A DNA stretch of 64,000 bases, taken from Cardiobacterium hominis (GTDB lineage: Bacteria > Pseudomonadota > Gammaproteobacteria > Cardiobacteriales > Cardiobacteriaceae). The position numbers were made by a program, and so were the translations under genes. This document shows positions 19,189 to 28,430 of the stretch, piece after piece. Positions within the stretch are counted from its first letter, which is position 1. Every line of letters starts with the position of its first letter. Where the stretch lies: positions 1,542,501 to 1,606,500 of the forward strand of contig NZ_LR134365.1 of NCBI RefSeq assembly GCF_900637305.1, in the 5' to 3' direction. The notes beneath the pieces were generated by a model. It saw nothing but the letters and a program-made list of their open reading frames with translations. It was not told the DNA's origin and searched no databases.

Positions 19189-21462
19189 TCAGCTTTGGGC
19201 GGTCGGGGTTGCCGCTTCGGCCGGTTCTTTGTGCAGCAGGCCTTTGACAATCTGGGTGCCGAAGGCGACTGCGCCGAGGATGAAGACGACGTCGCCGATG
19301 GTGCGTACCCAGCGCAGGGTGTGGATGATCGGCGTTTGCTCGGTGAATTCCGCGCTGCGCGCCCACCACAGGCCTTCGTTGATCGCGGCGTGTGCCTGGA
19401 TGATGCCGATCGGCAGCAGGCTGGTGAAGAGCATCAATGCGAGGCCGAGGTTAAGCAACCAGAAGGCGCAGAACATCAGTTTGCCGTTCATTTGCAGGGT
19501 CGGGCGGATGTAGCGCAGGACCATCAGGGTGAAGCCGAGGGCGAGGAAGCCGTACACGCCGAACAGTGCCGCGTGCCCGTGGTTCGGGGTGGTGTTCAGC
19601 CCTTGCAGGTAGTAGAGCGAGATCGGCGGGTTGATGAGGAAGCCGAAGACGCCGGCGCCGAGCATGTTCCAGAAGGAGACGGCGATGAAGAAGGTCAGCG
19701 GCCAGCGCATCGGTTTCATCCATTCGGATTTGTGCTGGATGGTCCAGTTCTCGAAGGCGTCGTAGCCGAGCAGCACCAGCGGCACGACTTCCAGCGCGGA
19801 GAACATCGCGCCAATGGCGAGGATCGGCGTGGTGGTGCCGGCAAAGTAGAGGTGGTGGAAGGTGCCGGGGATACCGCCGATCATGAAGAGCATCGCGGCA
19901 AGCAGGGCGGCGGTGGTGGCGGCGCGTTTGCTGACCATGCCGAGGTTGTAGAAGATGAAGCCGACCGCGGTGGTGGCGAATACTTCAAAGAAGCCTTCTA
20001 CCCAGAGGTGCACGACCCACCAGCGCCAGTATTCCATGATGGAGATATGGGTGTGTTCGCCGTAAACCAGCGCCGGGGCGTAGAGCAGGCCGATGGCAGC
20101 GGCGGAGGCGGTGAAGAGGATGAGCAGGCTCTTGTCGCCCGGCTGGCGCAGCGCCGTCCAGATGCCGCGCAGCATGAGGGCAAGCCAGAAGACGAGGCCG
20201 AGGAACAGGGCGATTTGCCAGAGACGGCCGATTTCGACGAATTCGTAGCCCTGGTGGCCGAGCCAGAAGTTCAGTTTGCTGTTCATCCAGCCTTTGAGGG
20301 CAACGAACTGGCCGAGGTAGGAGCCGACGACGACGACAATCAGTGCCCAGAAGAGCAGGTCAACGCCGAGTTTTTGGAATTTCGGGTCTTTGCCGCCGTT
20401 GATAATCGGCACGAGGAACAGTCCCGCGGCGAGGAAGCCGGTGGCGATCCAGAAGATGGCGGACTGGATGTGCCAGGTGCGGGTCAGGCTGTAGGGCAGC
20501 CAGTCGGCGACCGGGATGCCGTAGAAGTCTTGTCCTTCAACGGTGTAGTGCGCGGTGAAGCCGCCCAGCATGACTTGCGCGAAGAACAGCGCCGCGACGA
20601 TCAGGAGATATTTGCCCAGCGCTTTTTGCGACGGGGTGAGTTTGACCAGGGTGAGCGGGTCACGTTCGGGGATGACGATTTCGTCGTGCTCGTGACGGGT
20701 GAAGAATGCCCAGATCCAGATAACGGAACCGATGCCGAAGATCAGGGTGACGACAGAGCTAATGGACCAGATGACGTTTTCTGCGGACGGATGGTTGCCA
20801 ATCAGCGGCTCATGCGGCCAGTTGTTGGTGTAGGTGACGTCCAGATTCGGGCGGTTGGTGGATGCTGCCCAGGCAGACCAGAAGAAGAAGGCATTGAGCT
20901 TGGCGCGCTTGTCGGCGTCAGGCAGGGTGTCTTCTTTCATCGCATAGGCTTCGCGCAGTTTGTGCAGTTCCGGGGCGCTGCCGAACAGTTTGTCGTAATA
21001 GGCGGCAACACCTTCGATAGAGCGGACGCGGTCGGCAGAAAGGGTGACCTTGCCGGTTGCCTGATCGTAAGTGTTCTTGCGGAACGCCTGCTGCGCGTCG
21101 TAATGCAGCGTGGCCTGATCGCGTTCAGAGAGCTGGTCGTAGGGCTTGCCGTATTCGCGTTGCGCCTGCTGGTCGAGCCAGCCGAGCACTTCGCGGTGAA
21201 TCCAGTCAGCGGTCCAGTCCGGCGCCTGATACGCGCCGTGTCCCCAGACCGTACCGACCGACATGCCGCCGATGGATTGCCAGGCGGACTGACCGGCGAG
21301 AATATCGGCCTCGGTGTAAATCGTTTTGCCGCTTTCATCGACAAATTCCGCCGGAATCGGCGGACGTTCGTTATAAATTTCCTTGCCGAAATAGCCAAGG
21401 ATGATGAACGAACCAATCATAATTAGGCCGAGAATTATCCACAGCCTCTTGTATTCTTTCAT
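19189..21462 (-). CDS. norB: Quinol-dependent nitric oxide reductase
   Basis: Membrane enzyme that reduces two NO to N2O with electrons from quinol; 757 residues, the length of single-subunit qNorB. The N-terminal extension that replaces NorC is present (a transmembrane helix at residues 5-30 and GQSAWQSIGGMSVGTVWGHGAY), followed by about a dozen membrane segments. HLWVEGFFEVFATTAVGF holds conserved His residues of the catalytic core. It detoxifies host or environmental NO or supports micro-oxic respiration. The gene is monocistronic with a GGAGG site and an FNR-like box upstream. Confidence 0.95.
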   Translation of the reverse strand: MKEYKRLWIILGLIMIGSFIILGYFGKEIYNERPPIPAEFVDESGKTIYTEADILAGQSAWQSIGGMSVGTVWGHGAYQAPDWTADWIHREVLGWLDQQAQREYGKPYDQLSERDQATLHYDAQQAFRKNTYDQATGKVTLSADRVRSIEGVAAYYDKLFGSAPELHKLREAYAMKEDTLPDADKRAKLNAFFFWSAWAASTNRPNLDVTYTNNWPHEPLIGNHPSAENVIWSISSVVTLIFGIGSVIWIWAFFTRHEHDEIVIPERDPLTLVKLTPSQKALGKYLLIVAALFFAQVMLGGFTAHYTVEGQDFYGIPVADWLPYSLTRTWHIQSAIFWIATGFLAAGLFLVPIINGGKDPKFQKLGVDLLFWALIVVVVGSYLGQFVALKGWMNSKLNFWLGHQGYEFVEIGRLWQIALFLGLVFWLALMLRGIWTALRQPGDKSLLILFTASAAAIGLLYAPALVYGEHTHISIMEYWRWWVVHLWVEGFFEVFATTAVGFIFYNLGMVSKRAATTAALLAAMLFMIGGIPGTFHHLYFAGTTTPILAIGAMFSALEVVPLVLLGYDAFENWTIQHKSEWMKPMRWPLTFFIAVSFWNMLGAGVFGFLINPPISLYYLQGLNTTPNHGHAALFGVYGFLALGFTLMVLRYIRPTLQMNGKLMFCAFWLLNLGLALMLFTSLLPIGIIQAHAAINEGLWWARSAEFTEQTPIIHTLRWVRTIGDVVFILGAVAFGTQIVKGLLHKEPAEAATPTAQS

Positions 21463-21545
21463 GTTTTATTGCCTCCAGGGAACAGAAAATGCAGCGACGG
21501 ACGTCGCGACGCGCGGCATTTTTACAAAAGGGCAAGGAGGCTACC

Positions 21546-21559
21546 TTGATAAAGGTCAG
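21546..21559 (-). promoter_or_regulatory. FNR/DNR-like operator upstream of norB
   Basis: TTGAT-AAAG-GTCAG matches 8 of 10 positions of the FNR/DNR consensus TTGAT-N4-ATCAA. It lies about 84-97 bases upstream of the norB start codon. If centred at -41.5, the start site would fall near 21511 and the -10 near 21518-21523 (AAAAAT on the minus strand). This is inference from a single near-match. Confidence 0.4.
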
Positions 21560-21636
21560 GATTGTAATAAATTCTTTAATATTTGGCGGCTAGCCAAGCG
21601 GGCAAATCAAAGTGCAGAACGACTGGGAAAGCGTTG

Positions 21637-22035
21637 CTAGAGACGGATGCGCCAGCCGTCAGCGGTGTGGTGCAGCGTAACCACACGGGGAAAAGTCGTG
21701 CCGTCTTGGGCGGTAATGACGAGCGGCAGGCGCAGCGCATCGCCATGGCCAGCGGCGCTTGGTGCAGCGTTGCCCGCAATCTCGCGCAGGCCTTGATGCG
21801 CCTGCACCATCTCCGGCAGCGCACCGAACGCGGCGCGCACCAGCACGAGCTTGTCATCCGGTGCAAGACACGCGGGCGCCTGCGGCGGGAAGTAGAGCAG
21901 GGCGGCGGCACGTTCGCTGTTGCCTTCCAGCCAGGCGGTGAAAAAGGCGGTGGCGGCGGCAAGCGGTTCGTCTGTTTGCGCGAAGGCAGGGGCGGTGAAG
22001 GCGGCGACAAGGGCGAAGATGAGGCGAGTTTTCAT
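21637..22035 (-). CDS. Small exported protein
   Basis: Predicted periplasmic protein, 132 residues. It has a signal peptide (KTRLIFALVAAFTAPAFAQ). The mature part has an alpha-helical start ([13 protein letters not shown]) and a beta-rich end (VVTLHHTADGWRIRL), reminiscent of NTF2-like DUF4878 folds. No function is assigned. It is monocistronic, upstream of norB in the same direction, but the FNR-like box lies between them. Confidence 0.7.
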   Translation of the reverse strand: MKTRLIFALVAAFTAPAFAQTDEPLAAATAFFTAWLEGNSERAAALLYFPPQAPACLAPDDKLVLVRAAFGALPEMVQAHQGLREIAGNAAPSAAGHGDALRLPLVITAQDGTTFPRVVTLHHTADGWRIRL

Positions 22036-22069
22036 GGTGGCTCCATTAGGCGCTACTGTGTATATAAGG

Positions 22070-22107
22070 ATTATACATACACGAACCCCGCTACCCTGTA
22101 TGTAAAT
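22070..22107 (+). repeat. Palindromic repeat, copy 2 (degenerate core)
   Basis: The arms TATACATACAC and CTGTATGTAAAT match the family, but the core TGAGCGCTCA is replaced by an unrelated C-rich stretch. It lies between two small exported-protein genes. Confidence 0.55.
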
Positions 22108-22110
22108 AAG

Positions 22111-22135
22111 AAAAAACCGCCTTGCGGCGGTTTTT
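22111..22135 (-). terminator. Terminator after the rhodanese gene
   Basis: Stem AAAAACCGCC / GGCGGTTTTT just beyond the stop at 22139. Confidence 0.85.
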
Positions 22136-22138
22136 CAT

Positions 22139-22480
22139 TTATTGCGCGGCAGGCGCGGCCTCTTTTTCTTTGGCGACAAAGGCTTGCGCGTCGGCGAGCG
22201 TACCGAGGTTGGTTACCTTGCGATAGCCCATGCCGTTCAGCACCTGTTGCGCGACACCGGCACGGCGGCCGCTGCGGCAGTAAACGTAAATGTCGGCGTC
22301 GTGGTCTTGGGTGATCTCGCTGATTTTTTGCGAGACTTCATCGACCGGGATGTTCACCGCGCCGTCGGCGTGCGCTTCGGCAAATTCTTCTGGGCTGCGC
22401 ACGTCAATCAGGTATTGCTCGGCGGAGGCGGCGAGGGAGGCGGCGGCGAGCAGGCTGCCGAGGACGAGTTTTTTAAGCAT
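22139..22480 (-). CDS. Periplasmic rhodanese-like sulfurtransferase
   Basis: Single-domain rhodanese, 113 residues, with a signal peptide (MLKKLVLGSLLAAASLAASA). LIDVRSPEEFAEAHADGAVNIP and the active-site loop YVYCRSGRRAGVA with the catalytic Cys are clear. It resembles PspE/GlpE-type enzymes that move sulfane sulfur. The start at 22478-22480 is set by the signal peptide; the longer frame adds an Arg/Pro-rich stretch with no match. Confidence 0.88.
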   Translation of the reverse strand: MLKKLVLGSLLAAASLAASAEQYLIDVRSPEEFAEAHADGAVNIPVDEVSQKISEITQDHDADIYVYCRSGRRAGVAQQVLNGMGYRKVTNLGTLADAQAFVAKEKEAAPAAQ

Positions 22481-22645
22481 GAAGGGTCTCCGTGGGTTGT
22501 TGAAAAGGCGGGCAATGTTACGGGGCGGGCGAAAAGCGGGCAATGGCGCGGTGTCGCAGGATTTTGCTTCGCCGTCTCGCAGTTGCCCCGCTATGCGGAA
22601 ATCGCTACCATAGCCCGCCTCAAACCCCTACCTTAATTTCTCCCC

Positions 22646-23899
22646 ATGTTTAGTAAAGATATGACCATCGCGGGCTTCGATGATGAGCTGGCCGCCGCCA
22701 TTCGTGGCGAGGCGCAACGCCAGGAAACGCACATCGAGCTGATCGCTTCCGAGAATTACGCCAGTCCGCGCGTGCTGGAAGCGCAGGGCAGTTGCCTGAC
22801 CAACAAGTACGCCGAAGGTTATCCGGGCAAGCGCTACTACGGCGGTTGCGAGCATGTTGACGTCGTGGAAACACTCGCTATCGAGCGCGCCAAGACGCTC
22901 TTTGGTGCCGATTATGCCAACGTGCAGCCGCATTCCGGTTCGCAGGCCAACGCCGCCGTTTTCCTTGCACTGTTGGAAGCGGGCGACACCATTCTGGGCA
23001 TGGATCTCGGCCACGGCGGCCATCTCACGCACGGCTCACCGGTGAGCTCCTCCGGCATCCTTTATAACGCCGTGCATTACGGGCTTGACCTGAAAACCGG
23101 CTTGATTGATTACGACGCGATGCAGCGCATTGCCAACGAACACAAGCCAAAGATGATTATTGCCGGCTTCTCCGCTTACTCGCAGGTGCTGGATTTACAG
23201 CGCTTCCGCGACATTGCCGACAGCGTCGGCGCGTATCTGCTGGTCGATATGGCGCACATCGCCGGATTGGTCGCGACCGGACTCGCGCCGAACCCGGTGC
23301 CGATTGCCGATGTCGTCACCTCAACCACCCACAAAACCCTGCGCGGGCCGCGCGGCGGGCTGATTCTCGCGCGCGCCAACGAAGCGATTGAGAAAAAGCT
23401 CAACTCCGCCATCTTCCCCGGCATTCAGGGCGGGCCGCTGATGCAGGTCATCGCCGCGAAAGCCGTCGCGTTTTTGGAGGCGCTGGACCCCGCCTTCACC
23501 AAATATCAGGAGCAAGTACTGGATAACGCCAAAGTCATGGCCAAAGTCTTCCTCGCGCGCGGTTACGAACTGGTCTCCGGCGGCACCAAAAACCACCTGA
23601 TGCTGCTCAACCTCGTCAATAAAAACCTCACCGGCCGCGCCGCCGATGCCGCCTTGAGCCGCGCCTACATCACCGTCAATAAAAACGCGGTACCGGATGA
23701 CCCGCAGCCCGCCTCGGTAACCAGCGGCATCCGCATCGGCACGCCCGCTATCACCACCCGCGGCTTCAAACAGGCGGAAGCGAAACAGGTCGCCACCTGG
23801 ATTTGCGACATTCTGGATGACATCGACAACGAAGAAGTCATCCTCGCCGTGCGCGAAAAAGTGAGCAAACTCTGCGCCGAATTTCCGGTGTACGGCTAA
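22646..23899 (+). CDS. glyA: Serine hydroxymethyltransferase
   Basis: PLP enzyme that converts serine to glycine and loads one-carbon units on tetrahydrofolate, 417 residues as in E. coli. [36 protein letters not shown], and [12 protein letters not shown] with the PLP lysine (about 229) are diagnostic. No strong ribosome site is seen. It leads the glyA-nrdR-rib cluster. Confidence 0.97.
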   Translation: MFSKDMTIAGFDDELAAAIRGEAQRQETHIELIASENYASPRVLEAQGSCLTNKYAEGYPGKRYYGGCEHVDVVETLAIERAKTLFGADYANVQPHSGSQANAAVFLALLEAGDTILGMDLGHGGHLTHGSPVSSSGILYNAVHYGLDLKTGLIDYDAMQRIANEHKPKMIIAGFSAYSQVLDLQRFRDIADSVGAYLLVDMAHIAGLVATGLAPNPVPIADVVTSTTHKTLRGPRGGLILARANEAIEKKLNSAIFPGIQGGPLMQVIAAKAVAFLEALDPAFTKYQEQVLDNAKVMAKVFLARGYELVSGGTKNHLMLLNLVNKNLTGRAADAALSRAYITVNKNAVPDDPQPASVTSGIRIGTPAITTRGFKQAEAKQVATWICDILDDIDNEEVILAVREKVSKLCAEFPVYG

Positions 23900-23917
23900 C
23901 CGCAGCGGAGCGCGTCC

Positions 23918-24376
23918 TTGCATTGCCCCATCTGCCACCGGCCCGATACTCGCGTCATTGACTCGCGCCTCATCAGCGACGGCAGCAAAATCCGCCGCCG
24001 TCGCGAATGCACCAACCCCGCCTGCGCCACCCGCTTCACCACCTACGAAACCGCAGAAATCTCGCTGCCGATGGTAATTAAACAAAACGGCGAACGGCAG
24101 GCGTTCTCGGCGGAAAAACTGCGCAACGGCCTGCTGCGCGCCATCGAAAAACGCCCGGTGAGCGTCAATAAAATCAATCAGTTGATAGAAGATATCGAAA
24201 ACCGCCTGCGCATCAGCGGCGACCGCGAAGTCGCCTCGCGCAAAATCGGCGAATGGGTCATGGCGGGGCTGAAAAACATCGACCATGTCGCCTATATCCG
24301 CTTCGCTTCAGTCTATTTGAGCTTTCAGGATGTGGAAGCCTTCATCAACACCATCGCCGAACTGCGGCGGAATTGA
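23918..24376 (+). CDS. nrdR: Transcriptional repressor NrdR
   Basis: Zinc-ribbon/ATP-cone repressor of ribonucleotide reductase genes, 152 residues. The zinc ribbon CPIC / CTNPAC is at residues 3-36, followed by FTTYE and an ATP-cone (VIKQNGERQAFSAEKLRNGLLRA). Conservation (M-H-C-P-x-C) fixes the start at a TTG codon, with GGAG 8 bases upstream. It lies between glyA and ribD, a common order in gammaproteobacteria. Confidence 0.96.
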   Translation: MHCPICHRPDTRVIDSRLISDGSKIRRRRECTNPACATRFTTYETAEISLPMVIKQNGERQAFSAEKLRNGLLRAIEKRPVSVNKINQLIEDIENRLRISGDREVASRKIGEWVMAGLKNIDHVAYIRFASVYLSFQDVEAFINTIAELRRN

Positions 24377-24432
24377 GCGCTTTTGCTTTGTGGCAGCTTG
24401 GGGGCGCGAGGATGCGCTGACCCGGCCTGTAC

Positions 24433-24469
24433 ATTTACATACACCTGAGCGCTCATGGTGTATGTAAAT
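24433..24469 (+). repeat. Palindromic repeat, copy 3
   Basis: ATTTACATACACC, core TGAGCGCTCA, one extra T, then GGTGTATGTAAAT. It is a near-perfect inverted repeat in the nrdR-ribD gap. Confidence 0.9.
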
Positions 24470-24515
24470 TCCGCCCGCCATCCCCTTGAACCAGAAACGC
24501 CGGAAACCACCAACC

Positions 24516-25625
24516 ATGACCACCGCCGCACAAGACATCCCCTGGATGCAAGCCGCCCTCGAATTGGCACGACAAGGCATCTTCTCCACCGCCCCGAACC
24601 CGCGCGTCGGCTGCGTGATCGTCAAAGGCGGTGAAGCCGTCGGCAAAGGCTTTCACGTCCGCGCCGGTGAGCCGCACGCCGAAGCGCACGCCCTGCGCGA
24701 AGCGGGCGCTGCCGCCCGTGGCGCCACCGCCTACGTCAACCTCGAACCCTGCGCGCATCAAGGCCGCACCCCGCCCTGTGCCGACGCGCTGATTGCCGCT
24801 GGCGTCGCCCGCGTCGTCGTCGCCTGCCGCGACCCCAACCCGCTCGTTGCCGGACAGGGCATCGCCCGCCTGCAAGCGGCGGGTATTGACGTCACCGAAG
24901 GCGTCTGCGAAGAAGAAGCGCAGGCGCTCAACAGCGGTTTCTTCCGCCGCATCACCACAGGGCGTCCGTTTGTCACCGTCAAACTCGCCGCCTCGCTCGA
25001 TGGCAAAACCGCACTCGCCAACGGCGAAAGCCAATGGATTACCAGCGAAGCGGCGCGCGCCGACGTGCATTACCACCGCCTCGCCGCCGACGCCATCATC
25101 GCCGGCACCGGCAGCATCATCCGCGACAACGCCCGCCTGACCGCGCGTTACCCGACCGAACTGCCGAACCAGCCGCCGCTGCGCGTCATCATCGACAGCC
25201 GCCTGCGCACGCCGCGCGATGCCGCCGTTTTCGACGACCCCTCGCCCATCCTCATCGTCTGCGGCATGGATGCGCGCGCGCCGAACTACCCCGCGCACGT
25301 CGAATGGCTGCGCCTGCCGCTGGTCGGCGGCCGCGTGCCGTTGCCCGCGCTTTTGGACGAACTGGGCACGCGTGGCGTCAACAACGCCTTCGTCGAAGCG
25401 GGCGCTTCTCTCGCCGGTGCCTTTCTGGAACAAAACCTCGCCGACGAAATCCTGCTCTATCTCGCCCCCTGCCTGCTCGGCAGCGGCGCGCGCGAACTGG
25501 TACAACTGCCGCCGTTACAGCGCTTATCTGATAGAATGCGCGCCCGCATTGACGACTGCACCCCCATCGGCGCCGACCTGCGCCTGCGCCTCACCCCGGA
25601 AACCCCATGTTCACAGGCATCATAG
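24516..25625 (+). CDS. ribD: Bifunctional deaminase/reductase RibD
   Basis: Second and third steps of riboflavin synthesis (deaminase and NADPH-dependent reductase), 369 residues. The zinc deaminase motifs are PHAEAHALREAG and EPCAHQGRTPPC. The reductase domain follows from residue 146 (FVTVKLAASLDGKTAL, SQWITSEAARADVH, FVEAGASLAGAFL). I chose the ATG at 24516; a TTG ten codons earlier is less likely. The stop lies 19 bases inside ribE, so the two are coupled. Confidence 0.95.
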   Translation: MTTAAQDIPWMQAALELARQGIFSTAPNPRVGCVIVKGGEAVGKGFHVRAGEPHAEAHALREAGAAARGATAYVNLEPCAHQGRTPPCADALIAAGVARVVVACRDPNPLVAGQGIARLQAAGIDVTEGVCEEEAQALNSGFFRRITTGRPFVTVKLAASLDGKTALANGESQWITSEAARADVHYHRLAADAIIAGTGSIIRDNARLTARYPTELPNQPPLRVIIDSRLRTPRDAAVFDDPSPILIVCGMDARAPNYPAHVEWLRLPLVGGRVPLPALLDELGTRGVNNAFVEAGASLAGAFLEQNLADEILLYLAPCLLGSGARELVQLPPLQRLSDRMRARIDDCTPIGADLRLRLTPETPCSQAS

Positions 25626-26251
25626 AAACCACCGGAAGCTTGCAACGCCGCGACGACCACGGCGACGACTGCACCCTCACCATCGCCTCCGACACCTTCG
25701 ATTTCAGCCGCTGCGCCCTCGGTGACAGCATCGCCGTCAATGGCGTCTGCCTCACCGCCGTCGCGCTGACCCCACACAGCTTCAGCGCCGACGTCTCGCA
25801 CGAAACCCTGCGCCTGACCACCCTCGGCAGCCTGCAAAGCGGCGACGCGGTAAACCTCGAATACGCGCTGACGCTCGCCACCCCGCTTGGCGGCCACCTC
25901 GTCAGCGGCCACGTCGATGGCGTCGGCGAACTGCTCGCGCGCGAAGCCGACGCACGCAGCGAACGCCTCACCTTCGCCGCGCCCGCGCCGCTTGCGCGCT
26001 ACATCGCCGCCAAAGGCTCGATAACCATCAATGGCGTCAGCCTCACCGTGAACACAGTCGATGCCAACCGCTTCAGCGTCAACATCGTGCCGCACACCAT
26101 GAGCCGCACCACCCTCGGCGCACTACAACCCGGCGACGCGGTGAACCTTGAAGTCGATCTCGTCGCCCGCTACCTCGAACGCCTGCTGACGGCGCCGCAA
26201 GAAAACAGCGGTGTCCTCACCCTCGAAACCCTGCAAAAACACGGATTCTGA
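25607..26251 (+). CDS. ribE: Riboflavin synthase alpha chain
   Basis: Final enzyme of riboflavin synthesis, dismutating two lumazines; 214 residues. It has two similar lumazine-binding halves, each with an SGHVDGVG- or NIVPHTMSRTTLG-type pattern, and the family start MFTGIIETTG. It overlaps ribD by 19 bases and precedes ribBX by 4 bases. Confidence 0.96.
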   Translation: MFTGIIETTGSLQRRDDHGDDCTLTIASDTFDFSRCALGDSIAVNGVCLTAVALTPHSFSADVSHETLRLTTLGSLQSGDAVNLEYALTLATPLGGHLVSGHVDGVGELLAREADARSERLTFAAPAPLARYIAAKGSITINGVSLTVNTVDANRFSVNIVPHTMSRTTLGALQPGDAVNLEVDLVARYLERLLTAPQENSGVLTLETLQKHGF

Positions 26252-26255
26252 AGCT

Positions 26256-27359
26256 ATGCCCCTGAACACCACCCCGGAAATCATCGACGACATCCGCGCC
26301 GGCAAAATGGTCATCCTCATGGATGACGAAGACCGCGAAAACGAAGGCGACCTGGTCATCGCCGCCGAACACATCACCCCCGAAGCCATCAACTTCATGG
26401 CGAAATACGGGCGCGGCCTCGTCTGCCTCACCATCACCCAGGCGCGCAACGACCAGCTCAAACTCTGGCCACAATCGCGGCGCAACAACTCGCCCTACCA
26501 CACCGCCTTCACCGTCTCCATAGAAGCCGCCGAAGGCGTTACCACCGGCATCAGCGCCGCCGACCGCGCCCGCACCATCCTCGCCGCCACCGCCAAAGAC
26601 GCGCGCCCGGAAGACCTCGTCCAGCCCGGCCACATCTTCCCTATCGTCGCGCGCGAAGGCGGCGTCCTCACCCGCGCCGGCCACACCGAAGCGAGCACCG
26701 ACCTTGCCCGCCTCGCCGGACTCGAACCCGCAGCCGTTATCGTGGAAATCCTCAAAGAAGACGGCTCGATGGCGCGCCGCCCCGAACTTGAACAATTCGC
26801 CGCCGAACACGACATCAAAATCGGCACCATCGCCGACCTCATCGCCTACCGCCTGGAGCGCGAACAAACCATCGCTCGCATCGCCCAATGCGAACTACCG
26901 ACCGCATACGGCAGCTTCACCCTGACCGCCTACCAAAGCATCTACGACAAAAACCGCCTGCACTACGCGCTCACAAAAGGCCACATCCAGGCGAGCCGCC
27001 CGACCTTCGTCCGCGTACACGTACAAAACACCCTGGGTGACCTCTTCCACGCAGATTTGCGCGAGCGCACCCACACCCTGCAAGAAGCGCTGCAACGCCT
27101 CGCGCAAGAACCGGATGGCATCATCGTCGTGCTGGACGACGCACAAAGCCATAACGACATCATCAGCCGCATGGTCGCCTTCTCGCACAACAACCCGCCG
27201 CCGAAACGCCCGCAAGAACAAGACCTGCGCACCTACGGCATCGGCGCACAAATCCTCATCGACCAGGGCGTCGGCAAAATGCGCCTGCTCTCCGCACCGT
27301 ACAAATTCACCGGCATCTCCGGCTACCAGCTGGAAGTGAGCGAATACCTGGCGGAATAA
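26256..27359 (+). CDS. ribB: DHBP synthase fused to a degenerate GTP cyclohydrolase II domain (RibBX type)
   Basis: 367 residues. The first 200 are 3,4-dihydroxy-2-butanone-4-phosphate synthase: MDDEDRENEGDLVIAAE and RAGHTEASTDLARLAG carry its active-site residues. The rest has the fold of GTP cyclohydrolase II (SFTLTAYQS, LRTYGIGAQILIDQGVGKMRLLS) but lacks the three Cys of its zinc site. The expected segment reads FHADLRERTHTL. It therefore belongs to the RibBX type, where only the RibB half is active, and a separate ribA is needed elsewhere. The longer frame from 26211 overlaps ribE; the ATG at 26256 fits the family start. Confidence 0.88.
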   Translation: MPLNTTPEIIDDIRAGKMVILMDDEDRENEGDLVIAAEHITPEAINFMAKYGRGLVCLTITQARNDQLKLWPQSRRNNSPYHTAFTVSIEAAEGVTTGISAADRARTILAATAKDARPEDLVQPGHIFPIVAREGGVLTRAGHTEASTDLARLAGLEPAAVIVEILKEDGSMARRPELEQFAAEHDIKIGTIADLIAYRLEREQTIARIAQCELPTAYGSFTLTAYQSIYDKNRLHYALTKGHIQASRPTFVRVHVQNTLGDLFHADLRERTHTLQEALQRLAQEPDGIIVVLDDAQSHNDIISRMVAFSHNNPPPKRPQEQDLRTYGIGAQILIDQGVGKMRLLSAPYKFTGISGYQLEVSEYLAE

Positions 27360-27719
27360 AAAACCTTCCCTGCCTGTTTCCCTCCCCCGTGGGGGAAAAG
27401 TTAGGGGCCGTTGACAATTCGACGAACGAGCCCCTCTCCCTCTGGGAGAGGGGTTGGGGTGAGGGCAGCAATCAATTGAAAAACAGGAATTTTGGTTCAT
27501 CAATGATTGCTCACCCCCTCCCCAACCCTCCCCCGCCGGGCTTCGCCCTGCAGGGGAGGGGGTGTAGAAACCGCGCTAGTCGTTGAATAGTTCCCCTTCC
27601 CCCGTGGGGGACTGGAACAGCTCGTCTGAAGGACGAGAAAGTTAGGGAGGGAACAGCAAACCACCCCGCGCAGCGACACCATCACCAACAAACCATTTAC
27701 CAAAACACAAGGACCCCAC
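27360..27719 (+). repeat. Gene-free gap with several C/G-rich hairpin repeats
   Basis: The gap between ribBX and ribH holds at least four short palindromic blocks of the CCCTCCCCC / GGGGGAGGG type: 27381-27397, 27431-27453 (CCCCTCTCCCTCTGGGAGAG...), 27511-27562 and 27593-27610. AT-rich stretches separate them. No coding frame is convincing. It looks like piled-up copies of a small intergenic repeat. Confidence 0.75.
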
Positions 27720-28196
27720 ATGACACACCAAGTAAACCGCCTCGAAGGCGACTACATCCTCGAAAACGCGCGCTACGCCATCATCTGCTCGCGCTTTAAC
27801 GACTTCATCGTCAACAAACTCGAAGCAGGCGCCATCGACACCCTGAAACGCCACGGCACCGACCTCTCCAACATTGACGTCGCCTACGTCCCCGGCGCGC
27901 TCGAACTCGGCATCGCCGCGCAACGCCTCGCCGCCACCGGTCGCTACGACGCCATCATCGCCCTCGGCGCCGTCATCAAAGGCGCGACTGCCCACTTTGA
28001 CATCGTCATTGGCGAAAGCGCCAAAGCCTTGAGCCACGTTGCGCTCAGCCACGACATCCCGGTCATCAACGGCGTGCTGACCACCAACAGCATCGAACAA
28101 GCCGTAGAACGCGCTGGCACCAAAGCCGGTAACAAAGGCGCGGAAGCGGCACAAGTCGCCATCGAAATGGTCAGCCTGCTGCGCCAAATCGGCTAA
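27720..28196 (+). CDS. ribH: 6,7-dimethyl-8-ribityllumazine synthase
   Basis: Penultimate enzyme of riboflavin synthesis, forming a shell of identical subunits; 158 residues. [39 protein letters not shown] and [17 protein letters not shown] are family signatures, with the catalytic His in the second. It is separated from ribBX by 360 bases of repeats, so it may have its own promoter. Confidence 0.96.
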   Translation: MTHQVNRLEGDYILENARYAIICSRFNDFIVNKLEAGAIDTLKRHGTDLSNIDVAYVPGALELGIAAQRLAATGRYDAIIALGAVIKGATAHFDIVIGESAKALSHVALSHDIPVINGVLTTNSIEQAVERAGTKAGNKGAEAAQVAIEMVSLLRQIG

Positions 28197-28202
28197 ACAA
28201 AT

Positions 28203-28345
28203 TTCCCCTCCCCAGCGAAGCGGGGGAGGGATAGGGAGGGGGTGTGAAAAGTCGCGTAGCGACCGCATCAAAACACATTACAAACGACACGCCAAACCTG
28301 AACTCCACCATTCTCCCTCCCCCTGTGGGGGAAATGTGGGGGCAT
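28203..28345 (+). repeat. C/G-rich hairpin repeats between ribH and nusB
   Basis: Two blocks: CCCCTCCCC...GGGGGAGGG around 28204-28229 and CCCTCCCCCTGTGGGGGAAA around 28315-28332. They are the same family as in the preceding gap. Confidence 0.7.
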
Positions 28346-28430
28346 CCGCACACCTCGCATCACACAAACAACCCTGCACAAAACCCAGCCCCCGCTTGCG
28401 GGGGCAACTTCATAAAACCAGACACAAACC

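Noticed and set aside
19180-21426. 748-codon open frame opposite norB
   Set aside because: Antisense shadow; the norB product has full family motifs and this one none.
22544-22645. Possible riboswitch or sRNA upstream of glyA
   Set aside because: Glycine riboswitch core elements were not recognisable; no structure stands out.
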